A stretch of 64,000 bases of DNA, taken from positions 310,001 through 374,000 of the forward strand of contig NBAY01000044.1 in the NCBI GenBank assembly GCA_002794775.1, in the 5' to 3' direction. Every line of letters starts with the position of its first letter. The first letter of the stretch is position 1. Under the pieces are notes generated by a model. The model searched no databases. It was not told where the DNA came from and saw only the letters and a program-made list of their open reading frames with translations. The stretch is from Porodaedalea pini (lineage: Eukaryota > Basidiomycota > Agaricomycetes > Hymenochaetales > Hymenochaetaceae). Positions 48,700 to 58,800 of this stretch are shown here, piece after piece. The translations under genes and the position numbers were made by a program.

Positions 48700-49922
48700 C
48701 CAAAAGACTTGCTTTGAAATCTGATCCGTATAAAACATCGAACCAATTTTTCCAACGCATTGACTTATTGTAAACATGCCTTCGAGGCGGACTCGCTTCA
48801 CCAGCCATACACATACCCTTATTGTGAAGACTTAAAGTGGAAATGAGGCGATCTGAGCTGCACGTCAGACATGGTAAGCATGAGCGATCGAAAAGATATG
48901 TACATAGCCAATAAGAAAAACATCAAGAGAAATCCAAGAGTGAAACGAAGACTACTCCGCCCCCAGACGGAAGGCACATCGTGATCACACCTGATTTAAG
49001 CCGTATTGTGGCTCTACAGGTAAGATGGTGATGCATTCCGAGTGGCGGAACGACTCGTCGACTCTAAGGGTGAAATAGGCACGAAGCCGAATATGGCGAC
49101 GCGACCGACGCTGAAGATAGACGAGTTATACTTTCTCGAGCTCGTCATGGCTCAGCTATGATTTACTTCGCATGAGCAAGGGAATCAGTACGATCACTTG
49201 CAGAGAATAAGGTGATGAACTAATAACGTAGCGTGAGTAGAAGCGGACCATCGTAATGTTCATCGATCCACTAGTTCATATCGCGGAGTTAGTTGCTGAG
49301 CGCGACGTGAAGAGCAAGATGTGCATGCTGATCATAAGTGACGAGCCGTTGTTCCGAGGACCTACTAGCTGTCGACCACATATGGCTGAAAAAGTCCTGC
49401 GAAATCGCGTCAGTCGAGCACCAGAAACATGATTTGAAGAAAGCGCACACACGAACAAACTCACGCCGCCGACAGCCTGTCCCAACGTCTTCACACTTTC
49501 TTGCTTCCAGTCAGGGAGGTCCTCGCTGTCACATGCTCCGCCACGATTCCTTTGCTGGACGTCGACACGGAGACGACACGCTTCCCCTCCAGCTATTTGA
49601 GTGAAGTTCAGTTCTGTGTCACACTTCGGGCCAATATCGTCGACCCGAAGGTATATCATAGCAACAGCATCGAGCATGCTGAGACAACAATGCGGAAAAT
49701 CAGTTGAAGGGATTCCTGGAGTATATTACGGATGAGTAGAGCGCACCATCTAGTCACGTCAGGACTATTGATGTCTCGGCTTCGGATACTCGTCTCCGCC
49801 GTCCTCGCAAAGTCACTATAACATCCGCATCTTGATTCAGGTTATGACGAGCACGGCCAAAGCCCTGTAAAGAAACATGAATTGCACTCAGAATTGAAAG
49901 GCGAGCATGCATCGCTGCACTC
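48700..49922. repeat. R1 dispersed repeat: B, C and left part of A
   Basis: Aligns with 40020-41200 (B and C segments). It continues from about 49735 with the A segment (TCTCGGCTTC.., CAGGTTATGACGAGC), which is also found at 57850-58010. The A segment stops at 49922, where the inverted-repeat element is inserted, and resumes at 53877. Confidence 0.7.
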
Positions 49923-49939
49923 ATCAGGAAAAACCTCCC
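49923..49939 (+). repeat. Left terminal inverted repeat of the Pack-type element
   Basis: ATCAGGAAAAACCTCCC, matched in reverse complement at 53859-53876 apart from one extra C. Similarity weakens beyond CGGAA. Confidence 0.8.
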
Positions 49940-50024
49940 AACGGAATATCATGGAATAATTTTAGAATAGAAAGACATTTGTAAAATAGTTCGGAATGGC
50001 ATTAGGATGGATTTGGACCCCTTG

Positions 50025-50165
50025 GAATTGCACGGAATTGAGTAGAAAAAAGGATCTGTATTGGAATTTGCTAGAACCGGCAAGGTGGTTTGTGGAATTG
50101 CACGAAATTGAGTAGAAAAATAAAATTGTATTGGAATTTGCTGGAATCGGCAAGGTGGGTTGTGG
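50025..50165 (+). repeat. Subterminal ~70-bp tandem repeat, left side
   Basis: Two copies of a unit beginning TGGAATTGCACG(G/A)AATTGAG and ending CGGCAAGGTGG. Subterminal repeats of this kind often bind the transposase. Confidence 0.65.
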
Positions 50166-50194
50166 AATGAGACAGAAAATGTTATAGCAAATGC

Positions 50195-50850
50195 AGCATT
50201 TGAGCACCTCAGAAACTTGTAAAATCTATATCTCACTCAATTCTTCACAGAATCAGTTCAAAAAAGTTGCTAAATTTATGTTTCGATGGCTTCTAGAATT
50301 TTGTGAGCTTAGTGGACAGAAGGTGGAATATTAAAGCTGCAGTAGTGAGAATAGATGTTTTTCCAGCAAAACTCCTTCCTTGATTTTTACTGAGCTCAAA
50401 TTTGAAGCTAATGACATGACACTTGTTGGAGAATGGTCTATATATTATATGGTTGATTTTATGAGGGCTGAACTAAAGTGAATATTAATGTCTCCTCTTG
50501 TTCTGCTTGACTGTTGTGCTGAAACTCTCAAATTTGCTTGACTCAGACAGTCTTCAAAAAATTGCCTGCATTGTTATAAGCCATCTAAAATTCAATATAC
50601 ATTATACAGACCATTCTCCAACCATTTCATGCCGTTAGCTTCAAAATTGAGCTCAGGGAAATTCAGGGAAGGAGTTTTGCTAGAAAAACACATATTCCCA
50701 CCACTGCAGCCTCAATATTCCATATTCTGTCCTCTAAGCTCAGACACATTTTTGAAACCATTGAAACATAAATTTAGCAACTTTTTTGAAGAGTTTTTGT
50801 GAAGAATTGAGTTAGATATGATGTATTTTGTATTTGGAGGCACTTCAGGT
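50195..50850. mobile_element. Fold-back element with ~260-bp inverted arms, nested in the Pack-type element
   Basis: Arms at about 50195-50465 and 50575-50850 are reverse complements at roughly 80 percent by eye. Examples are ACTCAATTCTTCACA, AGTTGCTAAATTTATGTTTC, AGCAAAACTCCTTCC and TTGGAGAATGGTCT. The spacer is about 110 bp. The arms are related to the left part of the AT-rich element at 7322-9040, so the two belong to one family. No coding capacity. Confidence 0.75.
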
Positions 50851-51429
50851 GACAAAAACTGCTAAGTCCAATTTCCCACACCTGGATGCGTCGTCCACAG
50901 AAGAGGTGTGGGAACTTGATCACATGTATGTTGGTTTTGACGCGGCGCGCCACACAGTCTTCACATCTGCTACCACTCCAATATGTCTGGCGCCAATGTC
51001 CTTACAGAACGTCTGAACATACCCTCGATCACACCCACCGCAACCATTATGCACACAGCAGTAGCCTTACCGGCCGCCTGGTGGGACGCACTCACTGCCG
51101 CAGGCAACACGCCGTCTGACTTCCGACTTTCAACTTGCTCATCTTCAAGCCAAAGACCGTAAAGTCTGAACTTCTCTGCACTGAACAAACTGTCAAGTGA
51201 AAAGTGCTTCATGTGCTCGACATCAATGAGTGGTGGGCATGGCGGCCTTCCAATCGCAGGCGGGTGTCCATCGCCTATGGTTCGCTCTTCCAGTCAGGTG
51301 GTGCGGGCGCTGTGGGCAACAAGCGTACGTGTAGGAAATGTGGCTGCTCAACATGCAACGAGTCGGACCGTATCAGTGCTTCTGCCAATCAGTCCAACGT
51401 GAATGCTACTTCCTCCTTCAAACACGTCG

Positions 51430-52960
51430 CGCCGAGCAGTCTGCGAACCACTGGGTCGCGGGCAGCACGTCCAGGTGTGGGGCCTCAATTGACACAGATT
51501 CACCCGAGATTGTGGACAAGAAAGTCCATTTGCTGCTCAACAAGCCCACTATTGAGAAGTTGGAGTCCATCTCAAACCAGATCATTGCGTGGGTAAACAA
51601 AAGTGAGAGCGTGAAGGATGGGCGTACGCTCATTCAGCTCATTCGGCTTGTGTTCGAGAGGGCGACGGATGAGGCGGTCTGGAGTGAGACGTATGCTCGC
51701 TTGTGCCGTAAGATAATGGAGCAGTCCAGTCCGAACGTGCAGGATGATGTTATCCGCAATGCTGAGGGCAAGCCAATTACAGGTGATCTGCTTTTCCGTA
51801 AGTACCTTCTGAATCGCTGTCAGGAAGACTTTGAGCGCGGCTGGACGCAGAAGGAGTCGATGGCGGCAGCGGCTCTCGTGAAGGCGACAGAGGATCAGGC
51901 TGTTAAGGATGCCAACGAAAAGGAAGAAAACAAGGAGGCTTGCGAGAACGCGCTGTACTTGGACGGATACCACACTGCACAGAAGGCCAAGCGTCAAGGT
52001 CTCGGACTCGTCAAGTTCATCGGTGAGCTCTTCGATCTTCAGATGCTCACGGAACGTATCATGCATGAGTGCATCAAGAAGCTGCTCAACAAGGTCGACA
52101 ATCCCGAGGAGGAAGAGATCGAAAGTATATGTAAACTACTGACAAGTGTTTGTCAGGCGCTCGATACCTCTTAAGGCTCGCGGACACATGGACGTCTATT
52201 TCAGTCAGATGAAGGAGCTTGCGAAGAGCAGCAACGTGTCGTCTTGTATGCAGTTCATGTTACAAGTGCGTACCCTCTGTTTCCTAGCCTTTCGTTGAGC
52301 TGACTTTCTTGGACAGGATGTGATTGAATTGCGGGAAAGGAAATGGACTACCCGCAACTCGGTCGCTGCTCCGTCGACAATCGCTCAGGCGGTACGCGCT
52401 CTTGCTTTGTTACTCGATTTCACTTGAGCTTACCAATATACAGGCCGCGAAAGAGAAGGCGCAACAGGAGCAACATAACTTAGCGCGGTCGGCCATGTCT
52501 CGCGGTGGTTCACGCCGTGGCCATGATCGTGATGGAAATGTTCAAGTCGGTCCCGATGGATGGGCTGTCTTCTCTGGCCCTTCGAGGCCTGCAAACGAGG
52601 CGGGTGATCTGACGAACTCTGGCAAGATTCAGAAGGGCAGTGGCACCATGAACTTCGAACCCACTAGCATCTTCACAAAGAAGGGAGACAGCAAGCGCGA
52701 CAGTGCGAGCCTTTCAAGGATGAGTTCGAACACGAACATGTTCCAGATGCTGCAGGCCGCTGAGGCCGCTAATGAGGCTCCTACTGCATCCTCGTCTCGT
52801 CCAAGTCACCCGTCAAGCCTTACAAGGAGCGTCCACTTGACCCACAACGCACCTGTGGAACCTGCCCAACCTGCTCAGCGTCCCAGACTCAACCTGCTTC
52901 CCCGTTCGAAGCCCATGCAGGAGAAGTCGGAGAATAGTCGGCACAAAAATTCAATCATTC
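51430..52960 (+). pseudogene. Captured eIF4G fragment (MIF4G domain)
   Basis: Internal part of translation initiation factor eIF4G, the scaffold that binds eIF4A and eIF3. The MIF4G region reads DTDSPEIVDKKVHLLLNK, ISNQIIAWVNKS, GRTLIQLIRLVFERATDEA, ARLCRKIMEQSSPNVQDD, NAEGKPITGDLLFRKYLLNR, RQGLGLVKFIGELFDLQML and HECIKKLLNKVDNPEEEEIE. At about 52170 an extra T breaks the frame before ARGHMDVYFSQMKELAKSS. Two introns are retained (about 52266-52317 and 52391-52443). A Ser/Gly-rich tail with MSRGGSRRG and DGWAVFSG follows. The start codon, N-terminal half and C-terminus are absent. The retained introns show that genomic DNA, not mRNA, was copied. A functional eIF4G must lie elsewhere. Confidence 0.88.
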
Positions 52961-53007
52961 CTTATTTCTCGGTTTTCGTGTGGACTTACAAATGACTTTT
53001 TGTCCAG

Positions 53008-53465
53008 GGTGTTCCACTTCGCCTTGAACTCGGTCCGGTTGATATCCAGAAGAAGCAAACACGTTCTGTGCGACGTGATATGGGCATGGAGGAGACTCCC
53101 GTACCTGCACTTCTCAAGACTATTCAACAGATGTTCGAGCGCACGAAGGCTCTGTACACTCTGTACATGTCTCACCTGCGTGTCGTAACCAAATGGGACG
53201 ATGTCGTGCCGACACTCGATAGCAAATATGTTGCAGTCCTTCCGTGGTGCGAAGAGAAAGTGTGCGAAGACGACATCAAGGAGCACAGTGGACGCAAGTG
53301 CGTGTCTCCTCTCCTTCCTCCACTTTGCTAAAGGGAGCTGACCATTATTCTATTCTACATAGCTTGGAACCACAAGACGTATGCGCGCCGTCCGCAGGCA
53401 CAAAGTCGTGTGCCATTCCCTTCAATCAGGTGCAGTACCCACCCATCGAGTCTGGCGCCAATAGC
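53008..53465 (+). pseudogene. Captured prolyl-tRNA synthetase fragment (C-terminal domain)
   Basis: C-terminal part of a eukaryote-type prolyl-tRNA synthetase, which charges tRNA-Pro. It begins exactly after an intron acceptor (TTTTTGTCCAG) with GVPLRLELGPVDIQKKQT. VRRDMGM, PALLKTIQQMFERTKA, TKWDDVVPTLDSKYVAVLPW and KVCEDDIKEHSGR follow. An intron is retained (about 53295-53361), then APSAGTKSCAIPFNQ and a fading YPPIESG. The anticodon-binding and catalytic parts are missing. It sits downstream of the eIF4G fragment in the same direction with only part of an intron between them. Splicing could in principle join the two into one chimeric transcript. Confidence 0.85.
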
Positions 53466-53565
53466 ACTCGCAGAACTGGAGACTGCCGTATCTATGATCA
53501 GCATTGTGGCTATTATTCACGGTGATCTTCCTGGTGTGCTCCATGACCTGTTTGTTAAGTAGGTT
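53466..53565 (+). other. Possible third captured fragment
   Basis: The frame IALAELETAVSMISIVAI followed by IHGDLPGVLHDLFVK and a stop reads like protein and differs from the prolyl-tRNA synthetase end. I could not identify it. Confidence 0.3.
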
Positions 53566-53627
53566 GAGTAATTACGGACATGTATGGAATGAGTACGGAA
53601 TAGCATAATTTATATTGATGAAAGTTT

Positions 53628-53756
53628 GGAATACGCAAATAAATGAGGAAGGAAAATCGGAATACACGAATAAACAATGAAGAAAAATTGAAATGCACGA
53701 ATAAATGACGAAGAACTACTGGAATGCACAAATAAATGACATAGAATACTAGAGAA
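53628..53756 (+). repeat. Subterminal ~30-bp tandem repeat, right side
   Basis: Four imperfect copies of GGAATRCRCRAATAAAYRA followed by a GAAR-rich spacer. The core recalls the GGAATTGCACG units on the left side. Confidence 0.6.
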
Positions 53757-53858
53757 AGTCTAGAATACCACAGAATACGGAACACCCTTATAGAATCTGC
53801 CTAGTATGGAATCAGTCGGAATCACCGGCTGATTCCGGCGATTCTGCTATTTTCCGCT

Positions 53859-53876
53859 GGGGAGGTTTTTCCTGAT
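53859..53876 (-). repeat. Right terminal inverted repeat of the Pack-type element
   Basis: Reverse complement of the left terminal repeat. It lies directly before the GCTGACACTC flank. Confidence 0.8.
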
Positions 53877-55130
53877 GCTGACACTCACGTATCCGTTATA
53901 CAAAAGATACAAGCTAAACCTGTCTGATAGCGGTTCGGCACATGACGACAACTGAACCAATGACCAGACCCTTCAGGTTCATGACCCTGTGCGAAGCACC
54001 CCGGCGGTGAAGTGCGTGTGTTCTGTTCGAGCGCGCGAGAAGAGAAAGGAAGTGTGCAGGCGCGGTTCGTACAAGGAAAACTCAAAAAGGTCTGCTTTCA
54101 TCAATCGTGTCGATGGACGGATCTTGTCCATCTTCAATTACGACGTCCATGTAAGTGACTTCATGTGCGACCCGATTATCTCTCGCTAGTCGGACGGGGA
54201 TACCACTTAGTGACGCGAGCAGTGGATAAGGCGAAAGGAGGGAGAAACAGCGACGCGACCGAAGCGGGAGATAAAACCGGCAAATAGTCCCTCGAGCCCG
54301 TCGCGGATCGGCCACGAACTGTTTTGTACAGAAAATGACTTCAGTATGATCACTCCCAGGGAATGAGATGAGATGAATTGACAGAGACAGAGTACGTCCG
54401 GAAGCGCGAGTAGCAACGGCGCATCGTCATGCTCGTTCATCAACTCGTTTGAATCGCGAAGCGAGCTACTGATCGCGTCGCGGTGGTAATTCAGCGTCGT
54501 TGCAAGAACCAGACAGAAACAAGATATCCGCGACGGTGATGATGACACTTCGCGCACGAGTCAGATAGTTGCTTTCAGACCGAAGCAGAGCAAGATGCCC
54601 GCTGAAAATACGACCTATAAATGCACAAGCTTTGACGTGCACAAACGACGTACCGATCGCAGTTTTCGTCAAGGGCCTACTAGTTGTCGACCACGTAGCT
54701 GAAAGGCTCCTGCAAGATCGGATGAGTCTCTCATCAAGAACAAGATTCGAAGAAAACGCGCGGACGAATGAAATGCGCCCCGCCAACAGCCTGCTCCACA
54801 GCCTCCATGTATTTCTGTATCGGATCCAGGAGGCTCCTCGCCGTCTCACACTCTTCCGACACGATTCCTTTGCTTGTCATCGACACGGTGACGATACGCT
54901 TCATCTCCAGTCATTTGAGCGAAATACAACTCTGCTCACGTGCCTAGGCAAGTGTCGAGGAAGTGTCAGCATATACCACCATGAACAAGTTCGTTGCGGC
55001 GTGCGAGAGGAGGTATGCGATTTGTCGGTAGCTGCTGAACAAAGAGGAAGATACAGCGCACTCACCTTGTCAACGATAAATTCTCCAAGCCCGACGCGCT
55101 TGAAGTCGCTCAGCCCAATGGGTCGGCTCC
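53877..55130. repeat. R1 dispersed repeat: right part of A, then B and C
   Basis: Resumes the A segment interrupted at 49922 (GCACATGACGACAACT, CGAAGCACC, GGTGAAGTG). It then shows B (GAGATGAGATGA, CATGCTCGTTCATCAACTCG) and C (GTTGTCGACCACGTAGCTGA). The minus-strand frame in C reads MTSKGIVSEECETARSLL, then EAVEQAVGG, the best-preserved coding trace of R1. Confidence 0.65.
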
Positions 55131-55498
55131 TTCATGACGCCCAACCTTCTGCGGTATTTTCCTGCGTATACCTCTCATTCTCGCTCGGCTTCCACGCGTA
55201 CCAACTTACAACCGAAATAATACTTCTTATTATCCTCCTTCGCTTCCACATCAAAACCGGGCTCTCAATAAATAGTACTTCAAGTACAGCGCAGCAGCCG
55301 TAACGTATCCACATGATTGGATATGGTTTACAAAAGAGGAATCCAGAAAATAGCAACAAAACGAGACAGAGAAACGAGACAGCCAACTTTACTAGTACAT
55401 GGGGGAAAAAAAGGTCATGTCGTTCATCCCTAATCGCTTCCTCCACCAGCTGCCCCCCTGCGCATCGATATAAACAGATCCTACAATATTTCCCAGAG
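55131..55498. other. Intergenic gap, 3' side of the DUF6533 gene
   Basis: No recognisable gene or repeat. Confidence 0.35.
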
Positions 55499-57101
55499 CT
55501 AAGCAAACTCTATGTCGCTCACCGACCCCATCCTGTAACTTGTCCCCTCATTGAGTCCCTGCTCCCCTGCCTCCTTCAGATTGACAAGGATCCTGCTACC
55601 TAGGACGCAGAGGAAAGATGGACTCCCTAGACAATCCAGGACATTTGCCAGAAAGGCATTTGATATCTGTAGCCTGCGCCGCATCATGCTGAATACAGAG
55701 CAGGCAATAACACTGAACAAAAGTTTTCAGCCGACTGCTACGAAAGAAACATGCAAACTCACATAAAGAAATAAACCAATTGATCTTCAATAAGGACTTT
55801 AACTAGATTGAATCCCTTGAAGCCATAAGACATTCTCCAGAACCCGGCTGCCTTGTAGATGGCCAGGACCAAGAGTATGCCTCCATACATCATTGGAATG
55901 ATCCTGCTTTAAAATCAGTAACAGCTCCGTCTTACCCAGATCACTCACCATTCTGCAAGTCCCCACTGCCATGGGACAGCATTGTTTGTAGTGCAAACTG
56001 TGACACTTTCGGAAAGAACGCCGACGACAACTAGATGCAAACTCAGTTTTTGCACCATCAGCCGAATACGAGGCTCACCGTCCTGAGCTAAAGTGCTATA
56101 AACAAAGACTCCCAACGTGAAAGCCGCCTCCAATCCAAGCAATGCTTTGAGGCATACTGATAGTCTTCTGTCTGCAAAGCAGTGAGTAGCAGCTTTGTTA
56201 AGTTCTGTTATACTCGCCTTGGGAATAAAGCGCTAGGACCCGAATCATAAGGATATCTGTACGGAAAATAAGTCATTTGAGAAATCATTTCAATTTCATC
56301 ACTTACAGTCAATCAAGATGATTGTAGTCCAGTCTAAACTTATTATCAGAGAGACATCTTGTGCAATTAGGTCAAACAACTTACTGGCAATATCCGGAAT
56401 CCACTGAGCAAATTTGCCTGAGAGATGTCAGTGGTATCTATGTACTTAGCCTCGAGACTTTGCCACTCACACCTGGCAGTGCTGTCAATATTTGCTATGC
56501 AGGATTGAAATCTGCGAAACTTACAAAGGAAGGTCTGTTCTGTATGAGTTCCCTTCGAAGGCAGTTAATAGAGCATTTTTCGAAGAGACAACCACATGGT
56601 AAATATTGCTCACAAACAAGATATGAAACTGCACCCAGGAGTCCGATATATCGGTTCTGATAACGTCTCAGCTATTCTGTCATTGAGCTACTAGCCAGAA
56701 CGAGACACACCGCAAAATAAACAATATTCACGGTCCTCCATGGAGGCTTCTTCAATTTATCCGACATAAGCACTGCACCGGTAGCTTAACGACCGAAAGC
56801 GGATTGGCCGCAATGCATACCCAGAAGTATCTAATCTGAAAGACAAAATATGTAAGTCAGTCTTTAGTACAGAAGGTGAGAGGGGAAAACGGTCTTACCT
56901 CTTTATCCATTGTAGTCACTTCGATAGCCGTGAGTGCTGTTGAAGTAGGCTTGAGCGGGATATATTGTACGTACTTGTATCATAGACCAAGATAGTAACA
57001 GTTGCTACTTGAAAATATTGTGCAATGGTCTTTTCTGAGAGCATATCTGATACCAGGCTAGGATCAATAGGCTCGACGTGGGACCGAAGAGAGTGTGCCA
57101 T
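55499..57101 (-). CDS. DUF6533-domain serpentine membrane protein, model uncertain
   Basis: Paralog of the 28.5-30.1 kb gene in opposite orientation. It starts at 57101 with MAHSLRSHVEPIDPSL and YFQVATVTILVYD. Next come TLTAIEVTTMDKE, IRYFWVC, KKPPWRTVNIVYFA, NRYIGLLGAVSYLV, SLIISLDWTTIILIDY with ILMIRVLALYSQ, RRLSVCLKALLGLEAAFTLG, VVVGVLSESVTVCTTNNA and WGLAEW. IPMMYGGILLVLAIYKAAG, FKGFNLVKVLIEDQLVYFF and FLCVLGSRILVNLKEAGEQG follow, ending EFA and a stop at 55499. Seven or more membrane segments are implied. The VKYFW/IRYFW junction is off by one as in the 28-kb copy, and the exon near 56440-56540 is poorly conserved. It may be functional with unusual splicing, or partly decayed. Confidence 0.65.
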
Positions 57102-57839
57102 GTAGTAGGGTAAGACAGCCTCAATTTGCGATGACCGGAGAGGGGAGGGGGGGGGGGGCTGGCGGGGCTTGCCTCTACTAAGCTTTCAGGAATGCGTCTT
57201 TATATGCATTGACTGAGAGATCGCATACGGAACAGATAAGAGCCAGATGCATTGCTCAGTGACGCGATTGAGGGCGCCAGACTGTAAGAGGAAAAGACGG
57301 CTTTAATGCGAGAAAGGAATGCGCGAGGAATTCTTACGGACGGTTGGTGTATCAGCAACTGCCCGGCTCGAGAAATCAAACGGTTACGCGGCTTGCCGAC
57401 ATGCCTAACACAGTAAAGAATGATGGCGTGTTACTGTATTAGGTACGCTTAGCCATCGGAGTCTCAAAAAGAAGCCCTTGCTGATACACTCAGTGACTCT
57501 AGTGACAGCAGTTATAACGGAATTCGTTTGCGATGAACGCGCATCCAGAAACTAATGGACCTTAAGATTGCTTGGAAGGCCGTCTGATTGGCGCGTAGCA
57601 ATTTTGTGATTGAATGCAACAGTGGCGGTGTTGTACGAAAGCGGACGAGCGAGGAAACGGCGCTTGCGGCTCAAGGCTGTCTCCGCAAGTTCTGTGAGGA
57701 TTCCCTTCAGGCACATTGTAGACAGATAGTTAGCAGGAAAAACGATCGTTAAACTAAGCTGTGAGCGTTAAACTCGGCCGGAAGACAAGAGTACTTCTAG
57801 CGCATCTAGGTGAAGAGATTTCGCCATCTCTTTTCACCG
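57102..57839. other. Intergenic region, promoter of the DUF6533 gene
   Basis: Contains a G12 tract at about 57148-57159. No gene recognised. Confidence 0.4.
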
Positions 57840-58800
57840 GGCATACTGATCTCTCGGCTTCCGATTAGTTGCATACTCGCCTCCGTCGTCCTCGCGGACT
57901 TACATCAGCAGCCGTATCTTGACTCAGGTTATAACGAACGGGGCCCAAAGCTCTGTAACGAAGATGTGCATTGACCTCAGAATAGAAAAGCCAGCGTGCA
58001 TCGATTTACTAATATTCATCCGTATTCCATAAGGTACAAACCAAACCGGTGCTTCGGCACATGACGACAACTAAGCCAATAACCAGACCCCTCTGCTTCA
58101 TGACCCCGAACGAAGCATCCAGGTGGTGAAGTGTTTGTCTTCTGCTCGTGCGCGGGAGAGGAGAAGGGATGTGTGCAGGTGCGGTTTATACAAGGGAAAT
58201 TAAAAAATGTTGGTGGCAGCGCACGACCGCTTTCGCGATCGCCTCCATGGACAGATCATCTCCATCTTCAATAACAACATCCAAGCCAGTGACTTCGTCC
58301 GAGCCCCAATTATCCCTTGCTAGTCAGACAACAACACCGCTTGGCGGGTAAGGCGAAAGGGGGGAGAAACTGCAACGCGACCGAGGTGTGAAATAAAATC
58401 GGCAAGTTAACCCTTGACGTCGTCGTGGATCGGTCACGAACTGCTTTGCGTGAAGAAGAATTTCAGTACGACCACTCCCTGCGGATGAGATGAGATGAGA
58501 TGAAATAATGGCGCATCGCCATGTTCGTCGATCAACTCGTTTGAATCGGCGAACCGATTTGCTTGACGCGTCGCGGTGGTAATACAGTATCGCTGCAAAG
58601 CCAGACGAGTCAGTTCAGAAACAAAATATCCGCGACGGTGGTGATGATGGGCTTCGCGCGTGAGCCAGATGATTGCTTTTAGGCCAACGAAGAGCAAGTT
58701 TCCGCTGAAACCACAATCTGTCAACGCACAAGCTCTCACATGGACAAACGACGTACCGATCGCAGTTTGTCGCTCCGCTGGAAGCCTGAGTTCCAGATTT
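57840..58800. repeat. R1 dispersed repeat: A and B, uninterrupted (empty-site reference)
   Basis: A segment at about 57850-58230 and B at about 58230-58800 match the interrupted copy at 49735-49922 plus 53877-54650. Shared text includes CTTGACTCAGGTTATAACGA, GCACATGACGACAACTAAGC, AACCAGACCC and the GAGATGAGATGAGATGA tract. The C segment is cut off near 58800. Confidence 0.7.

Larger units (their letters stand above)
49923..53876. mobile_element. Gene-capturing DNA element with terminal inverted repeats (Pack-type)
   Basis: Ends are inverted matches: ATCAGGAAAAACCTCCC at 49923-49939 and its complement GGGGAGGTTTTTCCTGAT at 53859-53876. Flanks read GCTGCACTC (49914-49922) and GCTGACACTC (53877-53886), a likely 9-10 bp target duplication with one change. 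Both flanks together match the uninterrupted R1 copy around 57850-58200, with the junction equivalent to about 58004, so the empty site is visible. The element is 3954 bp. Inside are subterminal tandem repeats, a fold-back element, and intron-bearing fragments of eIF4G and prolyl-tRNA synthetase in the same orientation. No transposase is seen, so it depends on a source elsewhere. The duplication length would fit Mutator-like elements; the superfamily is not proven. Confidence 0.8.
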
